Assembly: GCA_944323825.1 (NCBI GenBank)
Contig: CALUTY010000006.1
Location: forward strand, 1-64,000
Length of the DNA: 64,000 bases
Reading direction: 5' to 3'
Source: an uncultured Bacteroidales bacterium
GTDB lineage: Bacteria; Bacteroidota; Bacteroidia; Bacteroidales; UBA932
Position numbers and translations under genes: made by a program
The notes under the pieces: model-generated
Databases searched by the model: none
What the model was told of the DNA's origin: nothing
The model's input: only the letters and a program-made list of their open reading frames with translations
Shown: in pieces, positions 51,157-60,406 of the stretch
Layout of the letters: every line of letters begins with the position of its first letter
Numbering within the stretch: the first letter of the stretch is position 1

Positions 51157-51738
51157 TTATCTGATTATGGAGAGAAGGAATATAACAAACAGCATGTCTC
51201 CCAAATCTTGTCTCAGAAGCCTATAGGCTTTCCCTATATGATTCTCAACAGTCCTTATGGATATGTTTTCCATAATGGCTATCTTAGCCGGCCTTATGCC
51301 TTCAATCTGATTGAGAATGAATATTTTCCGGCATTTTTCCGGAAGACGCGCAATGGCTTCGTCAATTCTTTTCCTTAATTCAGATTCAATTACATAATCT
51401 CTGGAATCGACATCATTCACTGCGGCAGATGCAAGATTCTGGATGTTGAGAGAGGTTTTTCTGTGTTTCAGTATGTTATAACATTTGTTTCTTACACATG
51501 TGAAAAGATAGGCTTTGACAGAAGTTGTAAAATAAATCTTGGCTCTCTGATTCCACAAGTTCAGGAAGACATCCTGGACAGCATCTTCGGCCGCAGTCAT
51601 GTCCAATCCCAATCTGGTGGCATAAATGACCAGGCCGGAATAGTGTGAAAGGAATATGTAGTCGAAGATACGTCTGTTGCCTTCCAGGATTCCTTTGGAT
51701 AATATTGTATCTTCTATATTTCTGTTATTTCCCATCAT
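51157..51738 (-). CDS. ECF-type RNA polymerase sigma factor
   Basis: A sigma-70 region 2 (residues about 20-85; YATRLGLDMTAAEDAVQDVFLNLWNQRAKI) and region 4 (about 125-180; LPEKCRKIFILNQIEGIRPAKIAIMENISIRTVENHIGKA) give a 193-residue ECF sigma of the Bacteroidota FecI-like group. The C-terminus is hydrophobic (MLFVIFLLSIIR), which is unusual and may attach it to the membrane. ATG 51738 is preferred because the -7 box at 51765-51772 would make earlier ATGs leaderless. It is divergent from the FecR-like anti-sigma gene at 51828 and should direct transcription of the SusCD pair 3. Confidence 0.9.
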   Translation of the reverse strand: MMGNNRNIEDTILSKGILEGNRRIFDYIFLSHYSGLVIYATRLGLDMTAAEDAVQDVFLNLWNQRAKIYFTTSVKAYLFTCVRNKCYNILKHRKTSLNIQNLASAAVNDVDSRDYVIESELRKRIDEAIARLPEKCRKIFILNQIEGIRPAKIAIMENISIRTVENHIGKAYRLLRQDLGDMLFVIFLLSIIR

Positions 51739-51764
51739 GTTCGGACCATTGCTCATGCAATTTG

Positions 51765-51772
51765 CAAAAATA
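51765..51772 (-). promoter_or_regulatory. Putative -7 box of the ECF sigma gene
   Basis: The minus-strand sequence TATTTTTG fits TAnnTTTG; the predicted transcript starts near 51758. Confidence 0.5.
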
Positions 51773-51827
51773 AATATTTTTTGAGTAAGTATTTTTTTAC
51801 GAACAGTTGTCATATAAGAAAAAAATT

Positions 51828-52835
51828 ATGAAATCAGGAATTGAAGACATACTGATAGCGAAATATGTATCCGGATCCATGACTGACGATGAGAGGATTG
51901 AGATCGAAGAATGGGCTTCAGAATCTGATGCAAACAGAAAATTTCTGGAAGATGTGTCGGATATAAGGCGCGATATTGATATGTTGTCAGCCATGAGTCG
52001 AATAGACAGCAGAATGGCATGGAAAAAGGTTAGCGAAAAGAGTTGGAACAAATCGTCATTCCGGAATCTATTGTCATTGTGGAAAAATGTTGCCGCCGTC
52101 ATTGTGTTGCCGCTGCTTGCAGTTTCTTTGTATGCTTTTATGAAAAATTCGGAATCTGTGCCTGCCGGAGGGTGGAACGAGGTTATTTCTCCTTATGGGC
52201 TTGTTTCGACTGTGGTCCTTCCGGACAGTACTGTGGTACATTTGAACAGCAAGAGCAGACTCAGATATCCTTCTGAATTCAATGGAAAAGAACGCCTTGT
52301 GGAACTTGAAGGCGAGGCATATTTTGATGTGGCGGCCAGTAGAGAATATCCTTTTATCGTGGCGTGTTCATCAGTGGCGGTGCGGGCTACCGGTACGGAA
52401 TTCAATGTTTTTGAACATGAAAATGGTGATGTTGCAGTGTCATTGTGTGACGGCCATGTGGAATTGATGAGAATAATAGATGAGGACAGGAGTGTCATCG
52501 GCGTCCTGTCTCCTGGCCAGACTGCTTTTTATGACAAGGCAGGAAATAAGATTTCCCTGTCGGATCAGAACATAGAAAAGTATACAGGATGGAAAGACGG
52601 AATGATTGTTTTTGCAGAAGATTCGCTTGGCGATGTGCTCGGACGCTTGGCAAGGACTTATGATGTCCATTTTGACCTTGATGCGGATATTGACGACAGC
52701 TATTTGTATACAGGAACTTTTGAGAGTCCGTCCTTGGACAGGATATTGAGATATATAGAAATGACTACACCGGTGACATTTGTACGTGTGACTTCCGGAA
52801 CGGACATGGTAATTGAAGTTCACGGAAGGGAGTGA
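51828..52835 (+). CDS. FecR-family anti-sigma factor
   Basis: A 335-residue inner-membrane protein. The N-terminal cytoplasmic part (about 1-78) includes a Glu/Asp-rich helix pair (MTDDERIEIEEWASES) that would hold the sigma factor. One membrane span (VIVLPLLAVSLYAF) lies near 88-101. The periplasmic FecR domain (about 115-215; VVLPDSTVVHLNSKSRLRYP, LEGEAYFDVA, VRATGTEFNV) and a C-terminal DUF4974-like domain (about 255-330) follow. With the divergent ECF sigma and the STN-bearing SusC downstream, it forms a complete cell-surface signalling set. ATG 51828 is chosen over an upstream TTG. Confidence 0.93.
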   Translation: MKSGIEDILIAKYVSGSMTDDERIEIEEWASESDANRKFLEDVSDIRRDIDMLSAMSRIDSRMAWKKVSEKSWNKSSFRNLLSLWKNVAAVIVLPLLAVSLYAFMKNSESVPAGGWNEVISPYGLVSTVVLPDSTVVHLNSKSRLRYPSEFNGKERLVELEGEAYFDVAASREYPFIVACSSVAVRATGTEFNVFEHENGDVAVSLCDGHVELMRIIDEDRSVIGVLSPGQTAFYDKAGNKISLSDQNIEKYTGWKDGMIVFAEDSLGDVLGRLARTYDVHFDLDADIDDSYLYTGTFESPSLDRILRYIEMTTPVTFVRVTSGTDMVIEVHGRE

Positions 52836-52901
52836 CAGGCAAGATATAGCACTACAATACATAATTTACATAATTAATAACAACTGAAATAGGAACATAA
52901 G

Positions 52902-55900
52902 ATGAGAATGGGGTCATTTCCAGCCTGCAGATTGGCAGGTGTAATTGTCGCATTGCTTTTCTGCACTTTGGCATTTGCTCAGGAGCGTCCGGTTTCCATT
53001 GATGTGGCGGATGTCCCGGCCAAGACAGTCTTGCAGGAGATTGAAAGACAAAGCGGTTATCGTTTTTTCTACAATTCTGGAGTTACGGATATGGATTTTG
53101 CTGTTTCTCTGACAATATCGGATGCCGCAGTAGAGTCTGTCCTTCAGAAATTGTTTGCGGGCACAGACATTACATGGCGTATCGAGGGCCGGGAGATAGT
53201 CCTTGCCGGCAAGATACAGAAAAAGATCACGATAAGGGGGAGGGTGACGGATACTGCTTCAGAACCTCTGATTGGAGTCAGTGTATATCCCAAGCATAAT
53301 ATTCAGGGGGGGGTTATAACTGATGTGGACGGAAATTATGAAATAACAATCACGGATCCGTCGGAAACACTGTGTTTTTCATACATAGGTTTTGAACAGC
53401 AGGAAATAAAGCCTGGCAAAAGGACTGTAATCAATGTAATGCTCAGCGAAAGCTCAATTATGCTTGATGAGGTGGTGGCCATTGGCTATGGAGTACAGAA
53501 ACGCAGTACGGTAACCGGTTCCATATCAAGTGTAAAAGCGGAAGAACTGCCAAAGTCTGCAAATGCATCTGTGAACAATATGCTTTCAGGCAAAGCTTCA
53601 GGAGTGCAAGTGTCTCAGACAAGTGCCCAGCCGGGAGGCGGTGTCAGTGTAATTATCAGAGGAGCCGGTTCTGACCAGGCCGGAAATCAGCCGCTTTATG
53701 TGATAGACGGCTTCCCGATCAACAACAGCAGTGTGGATCCCGGAGACGGAGATTATAGCGTAGGGTCGCGTGATCCTCTGAATTCAATAAATCCTAATGA
53801 TATAGAGTCAATTGAGATTCTTAAGGATGCGGCTTCAACGGCAATATATGGCGCACGTGCCGCCAATGGAGTGATCCTTATAACCACCAGACGCGGATCT
53901 GAAGGCAAGACAAAAGTAGACTTGTCGTATACCAATTCCATTCAGAAAATGGACAGGTATTTCGATATGCTGAATGCCCGTGAGTTCATGGAATATTCAA
54001 ACATTCTCGGACGCGAGCAGTATCTCATATCCAATAATCAGTATCCGTACGGTCCAAAGACGCAGGACTTCAGCTATTATACTCCAAAATATACGGCAAG
54101 GGAGATAGCGGCTGCAGGTGAAGGTACGGACTGGTGGGAAGAAGTCACGAGGCTGGGAGTTGTCCATGATGCCAATGTTTCGGTGTCTGGAGGCAACAGC
54201 AAGACTACATTCCTCGTTTCCGGCAATTATTTTGACCAGAAAGGGCTGGTTGTCAATTCTACCTTCAAAAGGGTTTCCGGGAGAGTCAATCTGGACCATA
54301 AGATATTTGACAATCTGAAGATAGGCGTTTCTGCTACCGGATCATATGTGGACAACGGCAATGTGCAGCTCGGGGACGGACAGTGGGAAACATCCGGAGT
54401 GCTTGTTGCCGCCTTGCAGATGAGCCCGGTATGTCCTGTATATGATGAGACAGGTGACTATTATATAAATCCCATGGATGCCGTTCTGCCGAATCCTGTG
54501 TCATTCAGGGAAATAGATGATCATACAGTTCAAAAGAGGCTTCTTGCGAATGCTTATGTTGAATATGTGCCTGTAAAAGGTTTGACATTGCGTGTCAACG
54601 GCGGAATAGACAGCAAGTCTGGAGAACGGAGCAGTTATACCCCTACAACATTCCTTTATGGAGCCTCATACTCCGGAAAGGCACTGAAGGCTTTGAACAA
54701 CAGCAATGATGTCCTGTTTAATGCTACTGCCAGCTACAATGCCACATTTGCTTCGGTGCATAATTTCGGGGCTATGCTCGGTTATGAATATCAGAAGTTT
54801 TTCTATGATGGTTTTTCTGCCCAGGCGAGTGATTTCTTTACGGATATGTTCGGCAGTAACAATCTCGGGGCGGCGGAAGGGACTCCTACCGTCAGTTCCT
54901 ATAAGAATGCTACTGAACTTGCATCATATTTTGCCAGACTTACTTATGATTATAAGGAGAAATATCTGTTGAGTTTTACATTACGCCGTGACGGGTCGTC
55001 AAATTTCGGGTCCGGGCATAAATGGGGATGGTTCCCGTCTGTTGCCCTGGCTTGGCGGATGACCCAAGAACCTTTTATGGACAATGTGAAATTCATAAGC
55101 ATGCTTAAACTCAGGGCTTCATTCGGGCAGACCGGGAACAGCGGCATAGGAGACAAGGCTTTTGCATATTATGGAATTACGGATTTTCCATTCATGTTCG
55201 GAGGCAATATAGTGATACCCGCCAATAAGACACAGCTTGCAAATCCTGATTTGAAATGGGAGACAACCACAGAATATAATGTCGGATTGGATTTTGGCTT
55301 TTTCAGCAACAGAATCACCGGTACATTGGAATACTATAATAAAGTTGTCAGTGACCTTCTCTCCACCCGGACACTTCCGGCCTTCAGCGAGATAAGATCT
55401 GTCGCAGACAATATTGGCGCCACACAATTGAGCGGGGTGGAATTTGAATTGCATACTGTCAATATTGACAAGGAGTTCAGATGGACGACAGACCTGAATA
55501 TATCTTCATATTATGACAAATGGAAGGAACGTAATCCGGATATTGTCCTGCAGCCGTGGGAAGGTGAGCACGACAGGATCCGGTCAATGTACGGATTCAA
55601 GACTGCAGGTATTGTCCAAATCGGACAGGATATTCCTTGGATGGAAGGTGAACTGCCGGGGAATCTGATATTTCAGGACATTGACGGGTTTGACGAAAAC
55701 CATCAGCTGACAGGACATCCTGACGGAAAGATTGATGATGCCGACAAGACATATCTCGGCAGCAGTGATCCGGCATTTTCTTTCGGATTCGGAAACACAT
55801 TTGAATTCAAAGGTTTTGACCTGAACATATTTTTCTATGGTATGGCAGGCAAATATATGATGAATGTCAATAAGGATAAATATCTTCTTGGGGCATCAAG

Positions 55901-56237
55901 GCTTCCGACCAATGAAAACAATATGATGAAGGATGTTGACAAACTGTTCCTGTCTACAAAGCCGAGCACTACCACCCCCGGCATAGCCACTAACCCGTAT
56001 CAGGGCTATAGCGATTATCTTATTGAAAATGCGTCATTTTTAAGGCTTAAGAATGTGACCATAGGATACACAATCCCTCCAAAACTGTTGAAATACAAAG
56101 CTGGCATCAGGGTGTTCTTTGATGCCCAGAATCTGTGGCTTCTGACCGGATACACCGGCGTGGATCCTGAATTTGACAGTCTTGGGACATATCCCAATGC
56201 CAAGACATTCTCGTTTGGCCTTAACCTCACTTTTTAA
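52902..56237 (+). CDS. SusC-family transporter with N-terminal STN signalling domain (pair 3)
   Basis: A 1111-residue TonB-dependent transporter: signal peptide (ends AFAQ), STN domain (about 28-100; SIDVADVPAKTVLQEIERQSGYRFFYN), carboxypeptidase-like domain (ITIRGRVTDTASEPLIGVSV near 109), plug (LDEVVAIGYGVQKRSTVTGS near 188) and barrel ending FSFGLNLTF. The STN domain contacts the FecR-like protein in the periplasm, so ligand uptake should activate the ECF sigma encoded nearby. This set is distinct in control from the HTCS-linked PUL upstream. Confidence 0.95.
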   Translation: MRMGSFPACRLAGVIVALLFCTLAFAQERPVSIDVADVPAKTVLQEIERQSGYRFFYNSGVTDMDFAVSLTISDAAVESVLQKLFAGTDITWRIEGREIVLAGKIQKKITIRGRVTDTASEPLIGVSVYPKHNIQGGVITDVDGNYEITITDPSETLCFSYIGFEQQEIKPGKRTVINVMLSESSIMLDEVVAIGYGVQKRSTVTGSISSVKAEELPKSANASVNNMLSGKASGVQVSQTSAQPGGGVSVIIRGAGSDQAGNQPLYVIDGFPINNSSVDPGDGDYSVGSRDPLNSINPNDIESIEILKDAASTAIYGARAANGVILITTRRGSEGKTKVDLSYTNSIQKMDRYFDMLNAREFMEYSNILGREQYLISNNQYPYGPKTQDFSYYTPKYTAREIAAAGEGTDWWEEVTRLGVVHDANVSVSGGNSKTTFLVSGNYFDQKGLVVNSTFKRVSGRVNLDHKIFDNLKIGVSATGSYVDNGNVQLGDGQWETSGVLVAALQMSPVCPVYDETGDYYINPMDAVLPNPVSFREIDDHTVQKRLLANAYVEYVPVKGLTLRVNGGIDSKSGERSSYTPTTFLYGASYSGKALKALNNSNDVLFNATASYNATFASVHNFGAMLGYEYQKFFYDGFSAQASDFFTDMFGSNNLGAAEGTPTVSSYKNATELASYFARLTYDYKEKYLLSFTLRRDGSSNFGSGHKWGWFPSVALAWRMTQEPFMDNVKFISMLKLRASFGQTGNSGIGDKAFAYYGITDFPFMFGGNIVIPANKTQLANPDLKWETTTEYNVGLDFGFFSNRITGTLEYYNKVVSDLLSTRTLPAFSEIRSVADNIGATQLSGVEFELHTVNIDKEFRWTTDLNISSYYDKWKERNPDIVLQPWEGEHDRIRSMYGFKTAGIVQIGQDIPWMEGELPGNLIFQDIDGFDENHQLTGHPDGKIDDADKTYLGSSDPAFSFGFGNTFEFKGFDLNIFFYGMAGKYMMNVNKDKYLLGASRLPTNENNMMKDVDKLFLSTKPSTTTPGIATNPYQGYSDYLIENASFLRLKNVTIGYTIPPKLLKYKAGIRVFFDAQNLWLLTGYTGVDPEFDSLGTYPNAKTFSFGLNLTF

Positions 56238-56250
56238 AACCTGAAAAAAG

Positions 56251-57768
56251 ATGAAATACAGTAGTTTCATAATTGCTGCAGCCGTGCTTGGCATTTTTTC
56301 CGGCTGTGAAGGAAATCTTCAGCCGGATATATATGACAAACTGACCGGAGACAATTTTCCTGCAACCGGGAGGGATGCTGAAAGTCTTGTCAATTCTGTA
56401 TATTATCAGTTCCGGGCAGGAGAATGGGATCGTTATAATTCCGCAAATGACTCTCGTCTTGTGGTAGGACTTCTTGGCACAGATGAATTTACCTGTCATT
56501 GGGACGGTTATTGGGGGAGTCCGTTCAATTTTACATGGCGTCCTGATGAATTCCCGTTTTCAAAGATGTATTATGACATGATGCCGGCTGTGACGATTGC
56601 AACATCAGCCATTGCCCAGCTCAGAAAAATGGATGATGTCGTTGATGCTGATCTTCTGAACCGCTATATATCGGAAATCAGAGTCGCCAGGGCTTATTTC
56701 ATGTACGATCTTTACAATCTTTATGGCCCTGTGGCTGTGATCAATGATGAGAATGAAACGATTGATATAGACAATCCTGTCTATCGTCCGCGTCCCACAA
56801 GAGAGGAGATGGTCCGGCAGATTGAGGCTGACCTTACGGATGAAATCATTGACAGACTTGAGGTCACATATCCGGACAGTGACTATGGAAGGCTGACACA
56901 GGGGGCGGCCAGAATGTGTCTGCTGAAACTTTATCTGCATGAGAAGAATTTTCCAAAGGTTGAGGAACAGGCGAGAAAAATAATGGCGCTCAATGTATAT
57001 GACCTGGAGGATAATTATGCCGATATATGGTCTATAGACAATGAGCGTAATCCGGAAATAATATGGGCTCTTGCCTGTGCCCCGTCGCCTGAAGGAGTCG
57101 CCAATAATTTCCGTGCGCATGTGCTTCCTTCGGACTGGCAGTCTCCAAATGGGTATCCGGCTGAGGGATGGAATGGCTATAAGGTGCCCTGGGCATTTTA
57201 CGACAGGTTTGACCCTGATGATAAAAGACGGGAGTGCCTTGTTCGCTATTATACCAACAAGATAGGGCAGACTGTTGATGCAAGGGATACTTATTATGGC
57301 GCCATCCCGTTGAAATATTCCGAGGATCCTGCAGGGACTGGGGTCAATCAGGGTGTTGACTATGTTGTCTACAGGTACGCCAATGTGCTTCTTGCTCTTG
57401 CCGAAGCCTTGAATGAGATCAACGGCCCTAACCAGGAGTCCATAGACCTGATAAACAGGGTCAGGGAGAGGGCCTTTGATCCGGACAAGCCGTTGAATCT
57501 GGCCGATTATCCGACAAAGGAGGATTTACGCGACCGGATACTTGATGAACTTGGATTTGAATTGTATTTCGAAGGCAACAGGAGAGAAGACCTTATCCGT
57601 CACGGAAAATATGTGGAATATGCAAATGACCCGGTCAGGATGGGCGGTCCGGATTCCAGACCAATAAATCCGCAGCAGAATGCACGTCCGTATCATGTCC
57701 TCTATCCTATACCGAACGAAGTGATCGTGGAAAGCGGAGGCGTCCTGAAGCAGAATGAAGGATATTGA
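56251..57768 (+). CDS. SusD/RagB-family lipoprotein (pair 3)
   Basis: A 505-residue lipoprotein (lipobox IFSGC). Family features include RYISEIRVARAYFMYDLYNLYGPVAVI near 140, YVVYRYANVLLALAEALNEING near 370, and LDELGFELYFEGNRREDLIRHGKY near 430, with a C-terminal YPIPNEVIVESGGVLKQNEGY-like ending. It starts 13 nt after the STN-SusC stop and forms the transporter's lid. Ligand unknown. Confidence 0.95.
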   Translation: MKYSSFIIAAAVLGIFSGCEGNLQPDIYDKLTGDNFPATGRDAESLVNSVYYQFRAGEWDRYNSANDSRLVVGLLGTDEFTCHWDGYWGSPFNFTWRPDEFPFSKMYYDMMPAVTIATSAIAQLRKMDDVVDADLLNRYISEIRVARAYFMYDLYNLYGPVAVINDENETIDIDNPVYRPRPTREEMVRQIEADLTDEIIDRLEVTYPDSDYGRLTQGAARMCLLKLYLHEKNFPKVEEQARKIMALNVYDLEDNYADIWSIDNERNPEIIWALACAPSPEGVANNFRAHVLPSDWQSPNGYPAEGWNGYKVPWAFYDRFDPDDKRRECLVRYYTNKIGQTVDARDTYYGAIPLKYSEDPAGTGVNQGVDYVVYRYANVLLALAEALNEINGPNQESIDLINRVRERAFDPDKPLNLADYPTKEDLRDRILDELGFELYFEGNRREDLIRHGKYVEYANDPVRMGGPDSRPINPQQNARPYHVLYPIPNEVIVESGGVLKQNEGY

Positions 57769-57811
57769 TATCTGAATAACATTAAAGTCTAATTTCTAAA
57801 AAAATCGCATT

Positions 57812-58792
57812 ATGAAAGCTTCTTATTGTGCAATTGCAGCAATCTTTTCTTTGATTGCCTTTACATTTGTGTCTTGTGACAGCGGGACGGATGATGGTGG
57901 GCAGACGGCAAAGCCTGTCGCTGATTTTGATTTTTCAGTTGAGGAAGGTACCGGTAATGTTACATTCATGAACAAGTCTTCTGATGCCGTTTCTTATGAA
58001 TGGGAATTCGGCGATGACAAGGACGGTTTTTCAACAGAAGAAAATCCGTCATATACTTATGATCGCTCAGGAGACTATACTGTAGTCTTGACGGCAATAA
58101 ACGGAGATGCCGTTGATGTTGCCGAGAAGATCGTTACGATTTCACTGTCGGAAGAAAAGCCGACCATAAACATCAGTCTGGAAGACGGATCTATTGACGA
58201 TTGGGCGAAAATCCCATGGCGTGAAGATGTCTCGATGGGCGGTCCTCTTGAAGGCCTGAAGACGGCAGCTACTGAAGATGACCTCTATATTCTGATCAGA
58301 GCAAAAGCTGACCTCATAACAAATACCGGTTATACGGCTCTGGGGTTTGACATGGATTATGATTTTACAACCGGATGGAATGTCTGCCCGTTTACAAAAG
58401 ATCAGATTGCCGGAGCGGATGTGATGCAGGAAGTTGCCGGATTCCACGTCTGGGGCTGGCGTTTAGAAGAAGGAGCAGTAGGCTGGGACTGGATATATGA
58501 CGGCTGGCTTGAATATGGCAATGACCTTGATATTGAAGGCTCATATTATAAGGAATGGCACGTGGACATGAAAAGGGCGAGGACAGAACTGCTGGCAAAT
58601 CCTGTGTTCAGCCAGGCTTCTGAAGAAGACATAGAAGACTGGGATCAGTTCGCCACTGAAGTTTCTTCCGACAAGATTCGCGGATACATATGGTTCAGAA
58701 ATGCTGCGTGGGAGTATGTGGCATCATTCCCTGCTGAGGGTGGTGTGCCTTTTGACATACAGATGGGAGAATATCTTGAGACGGGAAACTGA
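57812..58792 (+). CDS. PKD-domain lipoprotein, putative glycan-binding
   Basis: A 326-residue lipoprotein (lipobox FVSCD). A PKD domain spans about residues 30-112 (ADFDFSVEEGTGNVTFMNKSS, then YEWEFGDDKDGFSTEENPSYTYDRSGDYTVVLTA). The rest (about 118-326) resembles a CBM9-type binding sandwich (SIDDWAKIPWR, DLYILIRAKADL, aromatic-rich FHVWGWRLEEGAVGWDW). It is third in the SusCD unit and probably acts as a surface glycan-binding protein. The assignment of the second domain is tentative. Confidence 0.7.
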   Translation: MKASYCAIAAIFSLIAFTFVSCDSGTDDGGQTAKPVADFDFSVEEGTGNVTFMNKSSDAVSYEWEFGDDKDGFSTEENPSYTYDRSGDYTVVLTAINGDAVDVAEKIVTISLSEEKPTINISLEDGSIDDWAKIPWREDVSMGGPLEGLKTAATEDDLYILIRAKADLITNTGYTALGFDMDYDFTTGWNVCPFTKDQIAGADVMQEVAGFHVWGWRLEEGAVGWDWIYDGWLEYGNDLDIEGSYYKEWHVDMKRARTELLANPVFSQASEEDIEDWDQFATEVSSDKIRGYIWFRNAAWEYVASFPAEGGVPFDIQMGEYLETGN

Positions 58793-58799
58793 ATTTCAT

Positions 58800-60269
58800 A
58801 TGAAAAGGATTTCAGATACAATGCTGATCTCTGCTGTATTGATGTTGTCTGCATCCTTTGCAGGGGCTTGTGATTCTTCTGCAAAAGATGATTCATCATC
58901 AGCAGAAGAATGGTCCGGTGTCAAGACGTTTTATCCTGACACCGGATCAAATCTCAAGAATCCATATATGGGTTGGACGCTTTATTCGGAAGGTACAGAC
59001 AACACGGACAGGCCGCAGGTGTATTGGGCTCTTCAAGATGAGGCGGCACAGAAATATGCCGGAGTGTATTATATCAGATGGCGGTGGTCCGACATGGAGC
59101 CGGAGGAAGGGAAATATGCATGGGAATATAATGAAGATTTCAAGGGGCTTGTTCAGGGTGCACTTGACCGCGGGCTCCGGCTTGCATTCCGTGTATATGT
59201 GAATGGAAGGGACAATCTCCGTCCGGCTACGCCTCAATATGTGCTTGACGGAGCCGAAACTTATACTGTTTCTCCAGGCCATCAGACGCCTTATCCGGAT
59301 GACGGGTTCTTTCTGGAGAAATATACGAAATTCATTGAGGCATTCGGCCGTGAGTTTAATGATCCGTCACGGGTTGATTATGTTGACAGTTATGGTCTCG
59401 GATGGTGGGGAGAAGAGCATAATATACAATGGAAAGATCCGGCAAGAAGACATCAGGCACATGACAGGATTGTCAAAGCGTATGAAAAGGCATTTGACAA
59501 GGTCATAAATGTCATCAATTTCGGAGTAAGGGATGATTATGAGGACAATATTGTCTACAATGATCTCGGTTTTACACCGCGCCGGGACGGGTATGCCAGC
59601 GAATATTTCCCTGAAAGCCAGCAGGAGGAGCTTGTGGCGCATTTCCCTCACACACCGGTTGTTGCCGAGGCATGCTATTGGAGGAATGACCCGATAAGTT
59701 CCTATGAAAACGGAAAATGGTCCACATGGAGTTCATATTATCATGATGTGGTGGATCTTGCGGTGAATACGCATGCCAATTATCTGGATTTGAGGACACC
59801 GACAGAGACCGACCGGTATCTTGAAGATGCTCTGGATGAAGTGAAAAGGTTCATTTCTTTAGGGGGATACAGGATTTATCCGGAGCATGTAAAGTATAGG
59901 GCAGAAGGCGGGAACCTTGTTGTAGAACATACCTGGGTGAATATTGCCAATGGCGTTCTCCCGAACAACAATGTTCATATGAGGTATAAATATAAGGTAT
60001 CCCTTGCCCTGTTTGATGAAGAAGACAATATCGTGTCACAAATCCTGTCTGATGGCGTAGAGGTCAGTGAACTTGTCGGGGACAGGCATATTATGGCAGA
60101 AGATACGATTGATATTGCAGAACTGCCATCAGGCAGCTACAGATTGGGTATAGCTATTGTCAATACCATTAAAAATGATTCTGAAGACATCCGGTTGGCA
60201 GTCAAGGACCCTGATATTATAACAGGAGAATGGGTATATGTGGCAGATGTTGCTGTAGATGGAGACTGA
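58800..60269 (+). CDS. Putative DUF4832-type (beta/alpha)8 glycoside hydrolase, secreted
   Basis: A 489-residue exported protein, probably a lipoprotein (SFAGAC). The mature N-terminus has NPYMGWTLYSEG and YYIRWRWSDMEPEEGKYAWEY, typical of TIM-barrel hydrolases resembling GH42-like/DUF4874 domains. GLGWWGEEHN near 200 offers a conserved Glu-Glu pair as candidate acid. The C-terminal part (about 355-489, YPEHVKYRAEGGNLVVEHTWVNIANGVL) is a DUF4832-like beta-sandwich. Activity is unknown. ATG 58800 begins 7 nt after the PKD gene stop and starts the signal. Last gene of the unit. Confidence 0.65.
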   Translation: MKRISDTMLISAVLMLSASFAGACDSSAKDDSSSAEEWSGVKTFYPDTGSNLKNPYMGWTLYSEGTDNTDRPQVYWALQDEAAQKYAGVYYIRWRWSDMEPEEGKYAWEYNEDFKGLVQGALDRGLRLAFRVYVNGRDNLRPATPQYVLDGAETYTVSPGHQTPYPDDGFFLEKYTKFIEAFGREFNDPSRVDYVDSYGLGWWGEEHNIQWKDPARRHQAHDRIVKAYEKAFDKVINVINFGVRDDYEDNIVYNDLGFTPRRDGYASEYFPESQQEELVAHFPHTPVVAEACYWRNDPISSYENGKWSTWSSYYHDVVDLAVNTHANYLDLRTPTETDRYLEDALDEVKRFISLGGYRIYPEHVKYRAEGGNLVVEHTWVNIANGVLPNNNVHMRYKYKVSLALFDEEDNIVSQILSDGVEVSELVGDRHIMAEDTIDIAELPSGSYRLGIAIVNTIKNDSEDIRLAVKDPDIITGEWVYVADVAVDGD

Positions 60270-60312
60270 TGTCTGATTGCCGGTTTTGAAAACAGGATTG
60301 TTTATGGTTTTT

Positions 60313-60352
60313 GGTACGGGGCTTGTCTTGAATCTGCCCCGTACCATCTTTT
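60313..60352 (+). terminator. Strong terminator at the end of SusCD unit 3
   Basis: GGTACGGGGC (60313-60322) pairs perfectly with GCCCCGTACC (60336-60345), loop 13 nt, followed by ATCTTTTT. The convergent LacI gene ends about 55 nt further on. Confidence 0.9.
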
Positions 60353-60406
60353 TATGGAAAGCTGCGGTGGCTTTGTTTGGGATGCCGTTTTTCCAGGAAA
60401 TCCAAG

